64,000 nucleotides of DNA from UBA5436 sp050951845 (lineage in GTDB: Bacteria; Bacillota; Clostridia; Saccharofermentanales; DTU023), in NCBI GenBank assembly GCA_050951845.1, contig JBMNJV010000005.1, positions 62,001-126,000 on the forward strand, given 5' to 3'. The notes under the pieces are model-generated. The model saw nothing but the letters and a program-made list of their open reading frames with translations, made no database searches and was not told where the DNA came from. Position numbers and translations under genes: made by a program. Below are positions 33,694-41,610 of this stretch, in pieces (positions within the stretch are counted from its first letter, which is position 1; each line of letters begins with the position of its first letter).

Positions 33694-34614
33694 TTACTTT
33701 AGAGGAAATTGTATTTGAAGAACAAAAATATTATCCTCTGCTTCAACGTGCAGCTTTCCGTTCATTTTTTCAGTAAGATTTTTTGCAATTGCTAAACCGA
33801 GACCGGTAGAACTGTTTTGTCTGCTGGAATCACCTTTATAAAACTTCTCAAAGACTTGTTCTGTGCATAACATACTGTCAGGACGCATCCGATTAGAGAA
33901 TGATAAATAAAGCTTCGATTCAGATTCTGCATCGTTTGCTTCTGCTATATTTAATGAAATGTTGAGATCTCCGGCACCATGCAATAAGGCATTGCGCAAA
34001 ACATTTTGCAGTACACGTTCTAAAGCATTAGTATTTGCTTGAATCATTATATCTTCTTTTTCAAAATCAATTTCAGGTTCAATATTCTGTCTCTTGAAAT
34101 CTTCATAAAACATCAGAATGTTTTGAGTCAGAACTTCATTGACATTAACAGTTTCCAACTCTAACAGATAGTCAGCTTGCTGCAACTTTGCATAAATAAA
34201 TAATTCATCGAGAATTTTTCTGAGACTTTCCACTCGCTCCTGTATAATGGCAAGATAAGATTGTTGTTTAACCGGATCATCCGTGTTTTTTAAGAGCTGT
34301 AAATAGCCATCCAATGAAGTTAGAGGCGTTCTGATATCATGAGAAAGCCCGGCAATCGTATCTTCGCTTGTAACTTTTTCTTTTTTCAGATGAATCCTCA
34401 AATCCGTCATGTCTTTCATTTGAGAATTGATTAATGTCGTTATTTTCATGATTGACTTGTTTCTGAATGAAGTCGTTAACTGCATCCGGCTTTCATGTTG
34501 CATCAAAAACTCCAGTTGTTTCAGCAAATCATTGATTTGACGCATAGTTAGCCATAGGTATGTACCTATGGCTAAGCTTATAATTATCAGAATAGCAATG
34601 ACAAAATATAGCAA
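33694..34614 (-). CDS. Sensor histidine kinase of a peptide-sensing type operon
   Basis: 306 residues from the start chosen. A single membrane helix (about residues 2-24) is followed by a linker, the H-box GLSHDIRTPLTSLDGYL (phosphorylated His92), the N-box NVLRNALLHGAGD and the G-box STGLGLAIAKNL. There is almost no extracytoplasmic domain, so sensing probably involves the membrane or the neighbouring transporter. I chose the TTG at 34612-34614, which is 7 nt after GAGG and 29 bp after the permease stop; the frame is open to an ATG at 34710 but that lies within the permease gene without a ribosome binding site. It is the last gene of the operon RR-ATPase-permease-kinase. Confidence 0.88.
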   Translation of the reverse strand: MLYFVIAILIIISLAIGTYLWLTMRQINDLLKQLEFLMQHESRMQLTTSFRNKSIMKITTLINSQMKDMTDLRIHLKKEKVTSEDTIAGLSHDIRTPLTSLDGYLQLLKNTDDPVKQQSYLAIIQERVESLRKILDELFIYAKLQQADYLLELETVNVNEVLTQNILMFYEDFKRQNIEPEIDFEKEDIMIQANTNALERVLQNVLRNALLHGAGDLNISLNIAEANDAESESKLYLSFSNRMRPDSMLCTEQVFEKFYKGDSSRQNSSTGLGLAIAKNLTEKMNGKLHVEAEDNIFVLQIQFPLK

Positions 34615-34643
34615 ATTGTTTTCCTCAACCAATTTCTCTACAA

Positions 34644-35585
34644 TTAAATATCTTTTCTCTGTAAAGTTAAACAGCTTGCCCCGATCGCAACAATCATAAT
34701 TATCGCACAAACGAGTAACGGTTGTATTAAGTTCTTCGTCTCGATATTCCCGGTAAACTGCGCAATACTTCCCATTACCGTATAAGTACGCAAATGCCAG
34801 TCATCCCCGAAATCAGCCACTTTTTTAATTAACATAGTCAACAGATCAAAGATTAATTTATGACCGATCAGATAATATATAAAACTTGGAATCAATACCA
34901 TTGACATTTTTCCCGATACGGTTGCGACAAATAATAGTATAGACAAAAAGGCAATGTGAGCAAACAATTGGTAAGTCAAAGTCTTAACCATTCCGCCAAT
35001 ATCGGAAAACGGAAATTCATCAGCTAAAAATATATGTTGAGCAATTAGCAGAACAATTACTGACACGACAAATAGCAATATCGTAAAAACTATACCGGTA
35101 AAAAATTGGGCAAAAATAAATTTAGAACGATTACGAGTAGTTCCCAGAAAATTTTTGATAAAACCATTTTGATAAGGTGCCGTAAAAAACAATGCCGCAA
35201 AAATAATTAAAAATATTAACATGCTGTAACCACTGAAGTAATGAAGCAACAAATCATCCCCGGTTTCTTCTTTCACTAACGGCTCACCGTCTAAATGTTC
35301 ATCCAGCGATTCTGCAAAAATTTTTTCAGGATCCGGATTTTCATTTTTTTCTTTTTCTATAGTTAAAGGAGAACTTGATTGTTTGTCAGCTAAGGAAACT
35401 TCAAAAGTAACAGGTTCTTTGTCTAATGAATTATTTCCGGTATTGTCTAATTTGCCCAAGGCTTTCAGGCTGATATTTAACATCAATGTCAAGCCAAATA
35501 ATAAGATTACAGCTGTTAACAGAATAACATAAGTCGATTTTTGTTTATTTAAACGCCTTAATTCCATGCATGTATAATTGAACAT
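34644..35585 (-). CDS. ABC-2-type transporter permease
   Basis: 313 residues. The first membrane helix is at about 17-38, then comes a polar external segment of about 90 residues rich in Glu/Asp/Lys, followed by five more helices (about 130-310). The pattern fits ABC-2 permeases of the bacitracin/lantibiotic-resistance type (BcrB or LanEG-like), but the match is by layout only. The ATG at 35583-35585 is 8 nt after GGAGG, which overlaps the last codons of the ATPase gene, so the two are translationally coupled. The start 11 codons upstream has no ribosome binding site. Confidence 0.82.
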   Translation of the reverse strand: MFNYTCMELRRLNKQKSTYVILLTAVILLFGLTLMLNISLKALGKLDNTGNNSLDKEPVTFEVSLADKQSSSPLTIEKEKNENPDPEKIFAESLDEHLDGEPLVKEETGDDLLLHYFSGYSMLIFLIIFAALFFTAPYQNGFIKNFLGTTRNRSKFIFAQFFTGIVFTILLFVVSVIVLLIAQHIFLADEFPFSDIGGMVKTLTYQLFAHIAFLSILLFVATVSGKMSMVLIPSFIYYLIGHKLIFDLLTMLIKKVADFGDDWHLRTYTVMGSIAQFTGNIETKNLIQPLLVCAIIMIVAIGASCLTLQRKDI

Positions 35586-35589
35586 CTCT

Positions 35590-36510
35590 TCAACCTCCCA
35601 TATTATTGATTTGAGCATAGCCGGTTAAACTCAGATAATAATCTTCCAAAGTATTCTTATGAATACTTAAGGCTTCAATCGGAACGCTATGCTTTGCTAA
35701 AACTAAGGAAATATCGCCTGTACGTTCTATAGAGTCGAAGATATAAATCAGGTTGTCTGAAATTAATTTATAGTCTTTGATCTTAATTTGATCTAACAGC
35801 GGCAAGGCTTTCACAGCTTCCGATGTCTGTAATTCAATACGATCACTGTTTTTCGCCACAAGTGAATCATAATCAATTTCTTCCAATAATTGTCCTCGTT
35901 CTATAATACCAAAACGGGTTCCTATTCTTGACAATTCATCCAGAATATGACTGGATATAATAAACGTAATCCCTTCCTCCTTATTTAATCTTTCAATGAT
36001 ACTGCGAACTTCGACGATTCCCTGCGGATCTAAACCGTTAATCGGTTCGTCCAAAATCACTAAATCCGGATATCCGATTAAAGCCAAAGCTATGCCCAGC
36101 CTTTGTTTCATCCCCAGAGAAAACTGTTTTACTTTTTTCTTACCCGTATCTGCCAACCCGACTAAATCAAGTAATTTGTTTTCAATTCCATTTTCTCTGA
36201 TTCCGACAGCTAATTTTTTTAAATATAAATGTTCAAATGCCGTTAAGTTCGGATATATACCCGTGTTTTCAATCAGGCAACCGATCCTGGTTAACGAAGT
36301 ATCATCTTCAGTTTCTCCGAACACTTTATATTCTCCCAAACTAGGTCTTGCCAGGCCGGAAACAATTCGCATCAGCGTAGTTTTTCCTGCTCCGTTTCTC
36401 CCGATCAGGCCATAAATATCGCCTTGTTTAATCGAGATGGAAATATTATCGACAGCTTTTTGTGTGCCGTATATTTTTGTGAGATTATTTGTTTCTAAAA
36501 CTATTGTCAT
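35590..36510 (-). CDS. ABC transporter ATP-binding protein (BcrA/LanF-like)
   Basis: 306 residues. Walker A is GRNGAGKT (37-44), the signature FSLGMKQRLGIALALIG, Walker B LVILDEPINGLDPQGI, and the H-loop SSHILDEL. The protein resembles the BcrA/SpaF-type ATPases that export or detach peptide antibiotics. The ATG at 36508-36510 follows GGAGG by 8 nt; the start ten codons upstream lacks a site. Four bases separate its stop from the permease ATG. About 100 bp upstream lies the response-regulator gene on the same strand. Confidence 0.9.
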   Translation of the reverse strand: MTIVLETNNLTKIYGTQKAVDNISISIKQGDIYGLIGRNGAGKTTLMRIVSGLARPSLGEYKVFGETEDDTSLTRIGCLIENTGIYPNLTAFEHLYLKKLAVGIRENGIENKLLDLVGLADTGKKKVKQFSLGMKQRLGIALALIGYPDLVILDEPINGLDPQGIVEVRSIIERLNKEEGITFIISSHILDELSRIGTRFGIIERGQLLEEIDYDSLVAKNSDRIELQTSEAVKALPLLDQIKIKDYKLISDNLIYIFDSIERTGDISLVLAKHSVPIEALSIHKNTLEDYYLSLTGYAQINNMGG

Positions 36511-36612
36511 CCCGAAACCTCCATCATTATATTTCAGCAAATGCTTGCTTATGTATATAATGGCGAATCTTGTTTAATATATCGCAAAGGAAAGATAAAG
36601 AAAGTTTAAAGA

Positions 36613-37290
36613 TTATTGGGAATTTAATTTGAATCCGATTCCCCATACCGTTTCAATATATTCTTCATCGGTATATTGTTTAATTTTTTTTCGTATATTT
36701 GATATATGTACGTTGATTGTTTTATCGCCACCTATATAATAATCATCCCAAACAAGATCATAAATATCCTGTTTTGAAAAAACGCGATTGGGGTTTTTGA
36801 TTAAGATTTCCAGTATCTTCAATTCTAAAGCCGTTAAATTCAGGTTATGATTACCCAGAAAAGCCGTATAATTCTTGGAATCCAGCTTCAGGTCTTTAAA
36901 TTGATAAAAATGAAAATCAGGTGCATTTTGATGACGTTTCGTCAAAATATTCACTCTGGCAATCAATTCCTCGATTGAAAAAGGCTTTGTCAGATAATCG
37001 TCCGCACCATTCGTCAACAAACGCAATTTAGAATCCAAAGCATCCTTCGCGGAAAGAATAATAATAGGAGCTGTTTGAATTTCTTTGATTTTCGGCAGAA
37101 TTTCTTCTCCGGATAAACCGGGCAACATTAAGTCCAGAATAATTACCGTAAAATTTTGATCTCCGGCTAATAACAGAGCTTCAGTTCCCGAAAATGATTG
37201 GACACATCGATAATTAGCCTGTTCCAGGGCTTCTTTAATCAAATTGTTAATATTTGTATCATCTTCTACGATCAAAACTGTATTCTCCAT
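36613..37290 (-). CDS. OmpR/PhoB-family response regulator
   Basis: 225 residues. The receiver domain has Asp10/Asp11, the phosphorylated Asp53 (IILDLMLPG) and Lys102 (YLTKPFS). The C-terminal winged helix (about 130-225) contains LTALELKILEILIKNPNRVF and ends with TVWGIGFKLN, diagnostic of the OmpR class. It is the first gene of the operon with the ABC transporter and kinase. The ATG at 37288-37290 has a GGGGGGA site. The likely role is to induce the transporter in response to a peptide or cell-wall signal; this is inferred from the operon. Confidence 0.93.
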   Translation of the reverse strand: MENTVLIVEDDTNINNLIKEALEQANYRCVQSFSGTEALLLAGDQNFTVIILDLMLPGLSGEEILPKIKEIQTAPIIILSAKDALDSKLRLLTNGADDYLTKPFSIEELIARVNILTKRHQNAPDFHFYQFKDLKLDSKNYTAFLGNHNLNLTALELKILEILIKNPNRVFSKQDIYDLVWDDYYIGGDKTINVHISNIRKKIKQYTDEEYIETVWGIGFKLNSQ

Positions 37291-37338
37291 ATAGTCCCCC
37301 CGATCTCAGATCTTCATATTCAATATAACATAACAAAA

Positions 37339-37365
37339 GTCCGAAGTTATGATTTAACTTCGGAC
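37339..37365 (-). terminator. Intrinsic terminator after the zinc-ribbon gene
   Basis: An 11-bp perfect stem GTCCGAAGTTA / TAACTTCGGAC with a 5-nt loop; on the minus strand it is followed by TTTTGTT. It lies between the zinc-ribbon gene (37445) and the response-regulator gene. Confidence 0.8.
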
Positions 37366-37444
37366 TCTTAAATAAAATATTATAATAAAAAAGTAAAATG
37401 GATTATTCCCGCTTGTTCGCTTGCCTTAATACCTTTGCCGGACA

Positions 37445-38188
37445 TCATGGCAAAACTTCAATTAATGCCAAGTCTTCCAAATCTGTAAGGTTTTTGTTTT
37501 GAATTAAATAACCGCCTTCACCCGGCATGGCAATTCTGATTGAAACATCGGAATATGCTTTATCCGTATCTTCCGGATCGATCTTATGGATATCAGCTCT
37601 GACTTTACAATATGAAGCAAAAATATCACGTGCATCTTCTTTGGTCAGATCAGCTTCGCTAACCAGATCAACATGTGTGTTGTTCATCCTGTAAATTGCA
37701 AATCCCTGATCAAAGTCGATTGAATCGTTATATGCTTCAGCGCTTAATGCTTTTTTAAACTCAGCAGTAATATCTGCACGATGTTTATCACGAGTAACCG
37801 TTTGGGGTAAAGTTACGACTAAAAAAATGGCAATCGCTGCAACGACAATACCCATTATTGTAAAAATTTGTTTTTTGCTCAAATTAACATTCGGTATTTC
37901 TTTTTTTTCAACCGCATATTTCGGTTTAGGTTTAACTTTTGCTTTTTTCTCTCTTCGCTCAATCAATTGATCAAGATTGGCATTGACTTTTTTATGCTGA
38001 GGATTTATCTCTTCACCTGTATATGCAGGTTGTTCTTCATTCGGAAACTCATAGTTTTGCGGATTTTTTGCAATTTCCAGGGCTTCTTGAGCCGGGAAAA
38101 CGCAGTCACAAAACAGACAATGACAATTTTCTTGTTTCGGATCCAAAAAAACGATTGAACCGCAATTTTTACACATTCCTTCTTGCAT
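37445..38188 (-). CDS. Zinc-ribbon single-pass membrane protein
   Basis: 247 residues. Six cysteines in the first 29 residues (CKNC, then CHCLFCDC) suggest a zinc-binding ribbon. A charged linker rich in Lys/Glu follows (about 60-105), one membrane helix (about 112-132, FTIMGIVVAAIAIFLVVTL) and an outer domain of about 115 residues without a family I recognise. The layout is like the proteins at 15957 and 18939, though the sequences differ. The ATG at 38186-38188 has a GAGG site. It is divergent from tadA. Confidence 0.78.
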   Translation of the reverse strand: MQEGMCKNCGSIVFLDPKQENCHCLFCDCVFPAQEALEIAKNPQNYEFPNEEQPAYTGEEINPQHKKVNANLDQLIERREKKAKVKPKPKYAVEKKEIPNVNLSKKQIFTIMGIVVAAIAIFLVVTLPQTVTRDKHRADITAEFKKALSAEAYNDSIDFDQGFAIYRMNNTHVDLVSEADLTKEDARDIFASYCKVRADIHKIDPEDTDKAYSDVSIRIAMPGEGGYLIQNKNLTDLEDLALIEVLP

Positions 38189-38284
38189 TAATAACCTCTT
38201 TGTGAATAAAAAAATAGTTTAGTTGTTGCAATCTATGTTATTATAGTTATCATACAATTAATTTTCAAGTGATGAGGAAATATC

Positions 38285-38818
38285 GTGACAACAGAAGATT
38301 TTTCCCGTTTCATGGAACAAGCTTTGTCGGAAGCTGACTTAGCAGAAAAAAATGGAGATGTACCGGTAGGAGCTGTGATTGTTCAATCAGGACAAATCAT
38401 TGCCCGCGGACATAATCAAAGAGAATTTGCGAATGATACAACCGCTCACGCTGAAATTGTCGCTATCCGTAAAGCTTGTCAAAAACTGCAAAGATGGATA
38501 CTGGATGATTGTGAGCTATATGTAACTCTTGAACCTTGTTTGATGTGTTTTGGTGCTATAATTCAAGCAAGAATCGCCAACGTTTATTTCGGGGCATATG
38601 ATCCGAAAACGGGAGCCTGCGGTTCTGTAGCCGAAACAGCAGAACTCAAAAACTCTGCACTTAACCATCATACAAATTTTGTCGGCGGTTTATTGGAAGA
38701 AGAATGTGCCAAAAAATTAAAAATTTTTTTTCAGAAAAAACGTTGTTTCGCGAAATTAAACAAAGTCAACAAACTGGAGAGTAAAGATTATGGGCAAACA
38801 GAAAAATATAAAAAATAG
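38285..38818 (+). CDS. tadA: tRNA-specific adenosine deaminase
   Basis: Deaminates A34 to inosine in tRNA-Arg(ACG). The zinc site is formed by HAE (55-57) and PCLMC (84-88), with the proton-shuttle glutamate Glu57. Further family motifs: DVPVGAVIV and ARIANVYFGAYDPKTGACGS. 177 residues is somewhat longer than the usual 150-165, owing to a basic C-terminal tail. The start is a GTG at 38285 after GAGG. The tail overlaps the beginning of plsC by 29 bp, which implies coupling. Confidence 0.94.
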   Translation: MTTEDFSRFMEQALSEADLAEKNGDVPVGAVIVQSGQIIARGHNQREFANDTTAHAEIVAIRKACQKLQRWILDDCELYVTLEPCLMCFGAIIQARIANVYFGAYDPKTGACGSVAETAELKNSALNHHTNFVGGLLEEECAKKLKIFFQKKRCFAKLNKVNKLESKDYGQTEKYKK

Positions 38819-39596
38819 AAAAACAGACTCTTCTTTACCAGGCAAGCGAAGCTTATCCGGACGGTTTTTTTCATGGTTCGGCATAACTGCAGCCAAAATG
38901 TGTGCACAAATCAATTATATCGGGCAAGAGAATATTCCTGCCCGTAGTCCATATGTCATTGCACCTAATCATCAAACATATGTTGACGGTTTATTGGTCG
39001 GTAAAGGTTTATCCAAAGATCATTTCGAAAAATTCTCCGCGCTGATCGGCGCTGATCTGAAATCCAAACACGGTTTAATGGGAAAATTAATTGTACCTGT
39101 ATCTCGCGGTGTCGAGGTAGAAAGATACGGCAACCCGGTACGCGGTCTGGTTATGGCCCGCAGAGCCTGTAATGCCGGTAATATTCTGATGGTACATCCC
39201 GAAGGCACACGTACGCATGACGGTACTCTGGGACCTTTACAAAACGGTGCGGCATATATTGCCAAAACCAGCAAAGTTCCCCTGATACCTGTATATATTG
39301 AAGGTGGTTTTGAGGTATTTTCACGTCATGATAAGTGGCCTCGTTTCCGAAACCCGAAAACCGGTAAAAAATTCATTATCAATATAATTTTCGGTAAAGC
39401 ATTGCTGCCTGAAAATTATTCTTCGCCGGATGAAATGACCGATGCCTTGGAAGATTGGCTGCTCGAAAGAGAAAACGAATATTTAATCAAAAACGAAGGA
39501 CTTCTGCGTGATTTGCCAAAAGGTGTTCTGCAAAAGAGAATAAAAAAGAAAAAACATCGAAGGATCAAGAAAAAAACGGCAAAATCCGAAATTTAA
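38790..39596 (+). CDS. plsC: 1-acyl-sn-glycerol-3-phosphate acyltransferase
   Basis: Membrane-associated acyltransferase of phospholipid synthesis (lysophosphatidate to phosphatidate). Motif I is NHQTYVD (His61, Asp66), followed by SRGVEV, motif III HPEGTRTHDG and motif IV VPLIPVYIEG. 268 residues; both ends are rich in Lys/Arg, the C-terminal 20 residues strikingly so (KKKKHRRIKKK), which may aid membrane binding. The start lies in the end of tadA, with GGAG upstream. It converges with hflX. Confidence 0.9.
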   Translation: MGKQKNIKNRKTDSSLPGKRSLSGRFFSWFGITAAKMCAQINYIGQENIPARSPYVIAPNHQTYVDGLLVGKGLSKDHFEKFSALIGADLKSKHGLMGKLIVPVSRGVEVERYGNPVRGLVMARRACNAGNILMVHPEGTRTHDGTLGPLQNGAAYIAKTSKVPLIPVYIEGGFEVFSRHDKWPRFRNPKTGKKFIINIIFGKALLPENYSSPDEMTDALEDWLLERENEYLIKNEGLLRDLPKGVLQKRIKKKKHRRIKKKTAKSEI

Positions 39597-39603
39597 CACA
39601 AAG

Positions 39604-39625
39604 CGGAAGCCTGAATTTACTTCCG
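39604..39625. terminator. Short hairpin between convergent plsC and hflX
   Basis: A 6-bp stem CGGAAG / CTTCCG with a 10-nt loop, 8 bp after the plsC stop. A T-run (TTTTTG) comes only about 25 nt later, so termination is uncertain. Confidence 0.35.
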
Positions 39626-39668
39626 GCAAATAAACTGAAATTTTTGTGATAATATCCTGAACCTGCAA

Positions 39669-40928
39669 TTAGTATAAAAGGGGCTTAATTATTCCCAAAT
39701 GTCCCTGATGAATACGAAAGCTGATTTTTGTACCTTGCTCGGTATATTCAACATTATCAATGTATGCAACATTGCGTAATTCCGAAACAATCTGACTTTG
39801 CTCGAAAGGAATGGTCAAATGAAACGGCAGCATTTGAGCTCTCGGAATCTCATTGATTGCCTGCTTTAATTCAGCAAGTCCGGTTCCGTTACGGGCAGAG
39901 ATAAACACTTGTTTCGCCGCATGACGATTGGTTTGTCTGATTTGGTCGATTTTCTGAGGGTCGGCCAAGTCAATTTTATTGAAGACATGAATTCTCGGTT
40001 TACTGTCTGCAGCTAAATTCTCCAATTGTCTCTCTACGGTATCCATTTGCACTTCAAATTCCGGATCGGAAATGTCCGTAACCTGAACGATAAAATCTGC
40101 ATAACTAACTTCTTCCAAGGTAGACTGAAACGCTTCGATTAATTGATGAGGCAACTTTCGGATAAAACCTACCGTATCGATTAACAAAATCGGTATCTCC
40201 GCATCCTTGATCCGTCTTGCAGCCGGATCAAGTGTCGCAAAAACCTGATCCATCGTAAATAAATCAGATTCACACAGAGCATTCATCAAGGTGGATTTTC
40301 CTGCATTCGTATAGCCGACAATAGCTCCGGTGATCAATTGATTTTTCGTTCTGTTCTCACGCGTTAACTGACGCCGTTTACTTAAATCTTTAAGTCGTTG
40401 TTTTAAGGTTCTGACCCGTCTTTGAATATGTCTGCGATCTGTCTCCAGCTGTGTCTCACCCGGACCTCTGGTGCCGATACCGCCGCCTAAACGTGATAAA
40501 GCCAAGCCGGCACCTACCAGTCTGGTCGCCCGATCATTCAGCTGAGCAATCTCAACTTGAAGGCGACCCTCCATCGTAGTCGCTCGCAAAGCAAAAATAT
40601 CCAAAATAAGTAACGTCCGGTCAATTATTTTTAATCCGGTTAATTCCGAAATGTTTCGCATTTGTGATCCGCTCAAATTGAGATCAAAAACAAGCGTTTC
40701 CGCTTCCAGAGCTTCCGCCAATTCAGAAATTTCGTCCAGTTTTCCTTTGCCGGCAGCATAAGTCGGATCAAGTTTCAATCGACTTTGTAAAGATTCCGCT
40801 ACAACTTCCAAACCGGCTGTTTCCGCTAATTCCGTTAATTCCGCCAACGAATATTCCGCGGTTTCTTTGGAATGATCCTGAGAAGATAAATGAATCCCCA
40901 GTACGATTGCTCTGTTATTGTCTTGCAA
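39669..40928 (-). CDS. hflX: Ribosome-associated GTPase HflX
   Basis: HflX splits stalled ribosomes. The N-terminal HflX domain (about 1-185) contains TYAAGKGKLDEI, the nucleotide-binding GGRGPGE-type loop (here GGGIGTRGPGETQLETDRR) and a basic coiled segment. The GTPase domain begins with GYTNAGKSTLMNAL, followed by DTVGFIRKLPHQL (G3) and NKIDLAD (G4). I place the start at the TTG 40926-40928, 9 nt after GGAG. The frame is open 24 bp further to another TTG with no ribosome binding site. It is 62 bp downstream of the unknown gene. Confidence 0.94.
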   Translation of the reverse strand: MQDNNRAIVLGIHLSSQDHSKETAEYSLAELTELAETAGLEVVAESLQSRLKLDPTYAAGKGKLDEISELAEALEAETLVFDLNLSGSQMRNISELTGLKIIDRTLLILDIFALRATTMEGRLQVEIAQLNDRATRLVGAGLALSRLGGGIGTRGPGETQLETDRRHIQRRVRTLKQRLKDLSKRRQLTRENRTKNQLITGAIVGYTNAGKSTLMNALCESDLFTMDQVFATLDPAARRIKDAEIPILLIDTVGFIRKLPHQLIEAFQSTLEEVSYADFIVQVTDISDPEFEVQMDTVERQLENLAADSKPRIHVFNKIDLADPQKIDQIRQTNRHAAKQVFISARNGTGLAELKQAINEIPRAQMLPFHLTIPFEQSQIVSELRNVAYIDNVEYTEQGTKISFRIHQGHLGIIKPLLY

Positions 40929-40990
40929 ATTATTCGGCTCCTTATTATCCAACGTATTTATTCCGGCTGTTGTCGGATTAAATGTTTCTT

Positions 40991-41569
40991 TTATTCGGCT
41001 CCTTCATTTTTCAGAGTCTTGCTTATAATATTCGTAAATTCGTCCCGCACTTCCAGATCGGCTTCATCAAACAGAATATCCGGTTTAAGCGCATTATCGC
41101 GAAAAACCTCCTGATAAGCCAGATGCACTGCTGTAATCATCTGATTGCGCCAATTCCGGTTACTCATCGCAAGTAAAGCCGGAATAATTATTTGATAGAC
41201 TTCTTTCGCAGCTTTATATGCAATCTCATCATCTTTCATTCTGATTAAATTTAACAACTTAGAACCATAGGTACGATCTTCGAGACAGGCCTTTTGATAA
41301 ATCCGAGCCGAATCCAGAATTTCCGCATAAAGTGCTTTTTGCGCTATCTCTTTATTCTCTTCCAGTAACGCTACAATTTCTTTTTTCGAGAAAAAATTAT
41401 TCAATTGTTTTTCTTGTTTTACAATTGCCCGCATTGAATGACTTTGCACAACCGAAATCTTCAATTCCAACCATAAGCCGAGAAATAAATCGGCTTTTCT
41501 TTGTTGTTTACGATCAACATATATAAAACGAATATCACGAATTTTTTCCTGATAGAGATTAATTGACAT
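40991..41569 (-). CDS. Conserved hypothetical protein, all-helical
   Basis: 192 residues, no signal peptide and no membrane segment, mostly predicted helix with many charged residues. Motifs visible by eye (YVDRKQQRKADLFLGLWLEL; SNRNWRNQMITAVHLAYQEV) do not lead me to a family. It sits between murJ and hflX on the same strand with gaps of 41 and 62 bp, so an operon murJ - unknown - hflX is likely. An AGGAGG site lies 5 nt before the ATG at 41567-41569, so expression is well supported. Function unknown. Confidence 0.85.
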   Translation of the reverse strand: MSINLYQEKIRDIRFIYVDRKQQRKADLFLGLWLELKISVVQSHSMRAIVKQEKQLNNFFSKKEIVALLEENKEIAQKALYAEILDSARIYQKACLEDRTYGSKLLNLIRMKDDEIAYKAAKEVYQIIIPALLAMSNRNWRNQMITAVHLAYQEVFRDNALKPDILFDEADLEVRDEFTNIISKTLKNEGAE

Positions 41570-41610
41570 TGAATCCTCCTGTTTAACAACAATTTATTGC
41601 TTTTTAATAC

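Noticed and set aside
34615..34710. 32-residue N-terminal extension of the histidine kinase
   Set aside because: It lies within the permease gene in another frame, has no ribosome binding site, and the TTG at 34614 is well placed after GAGG.
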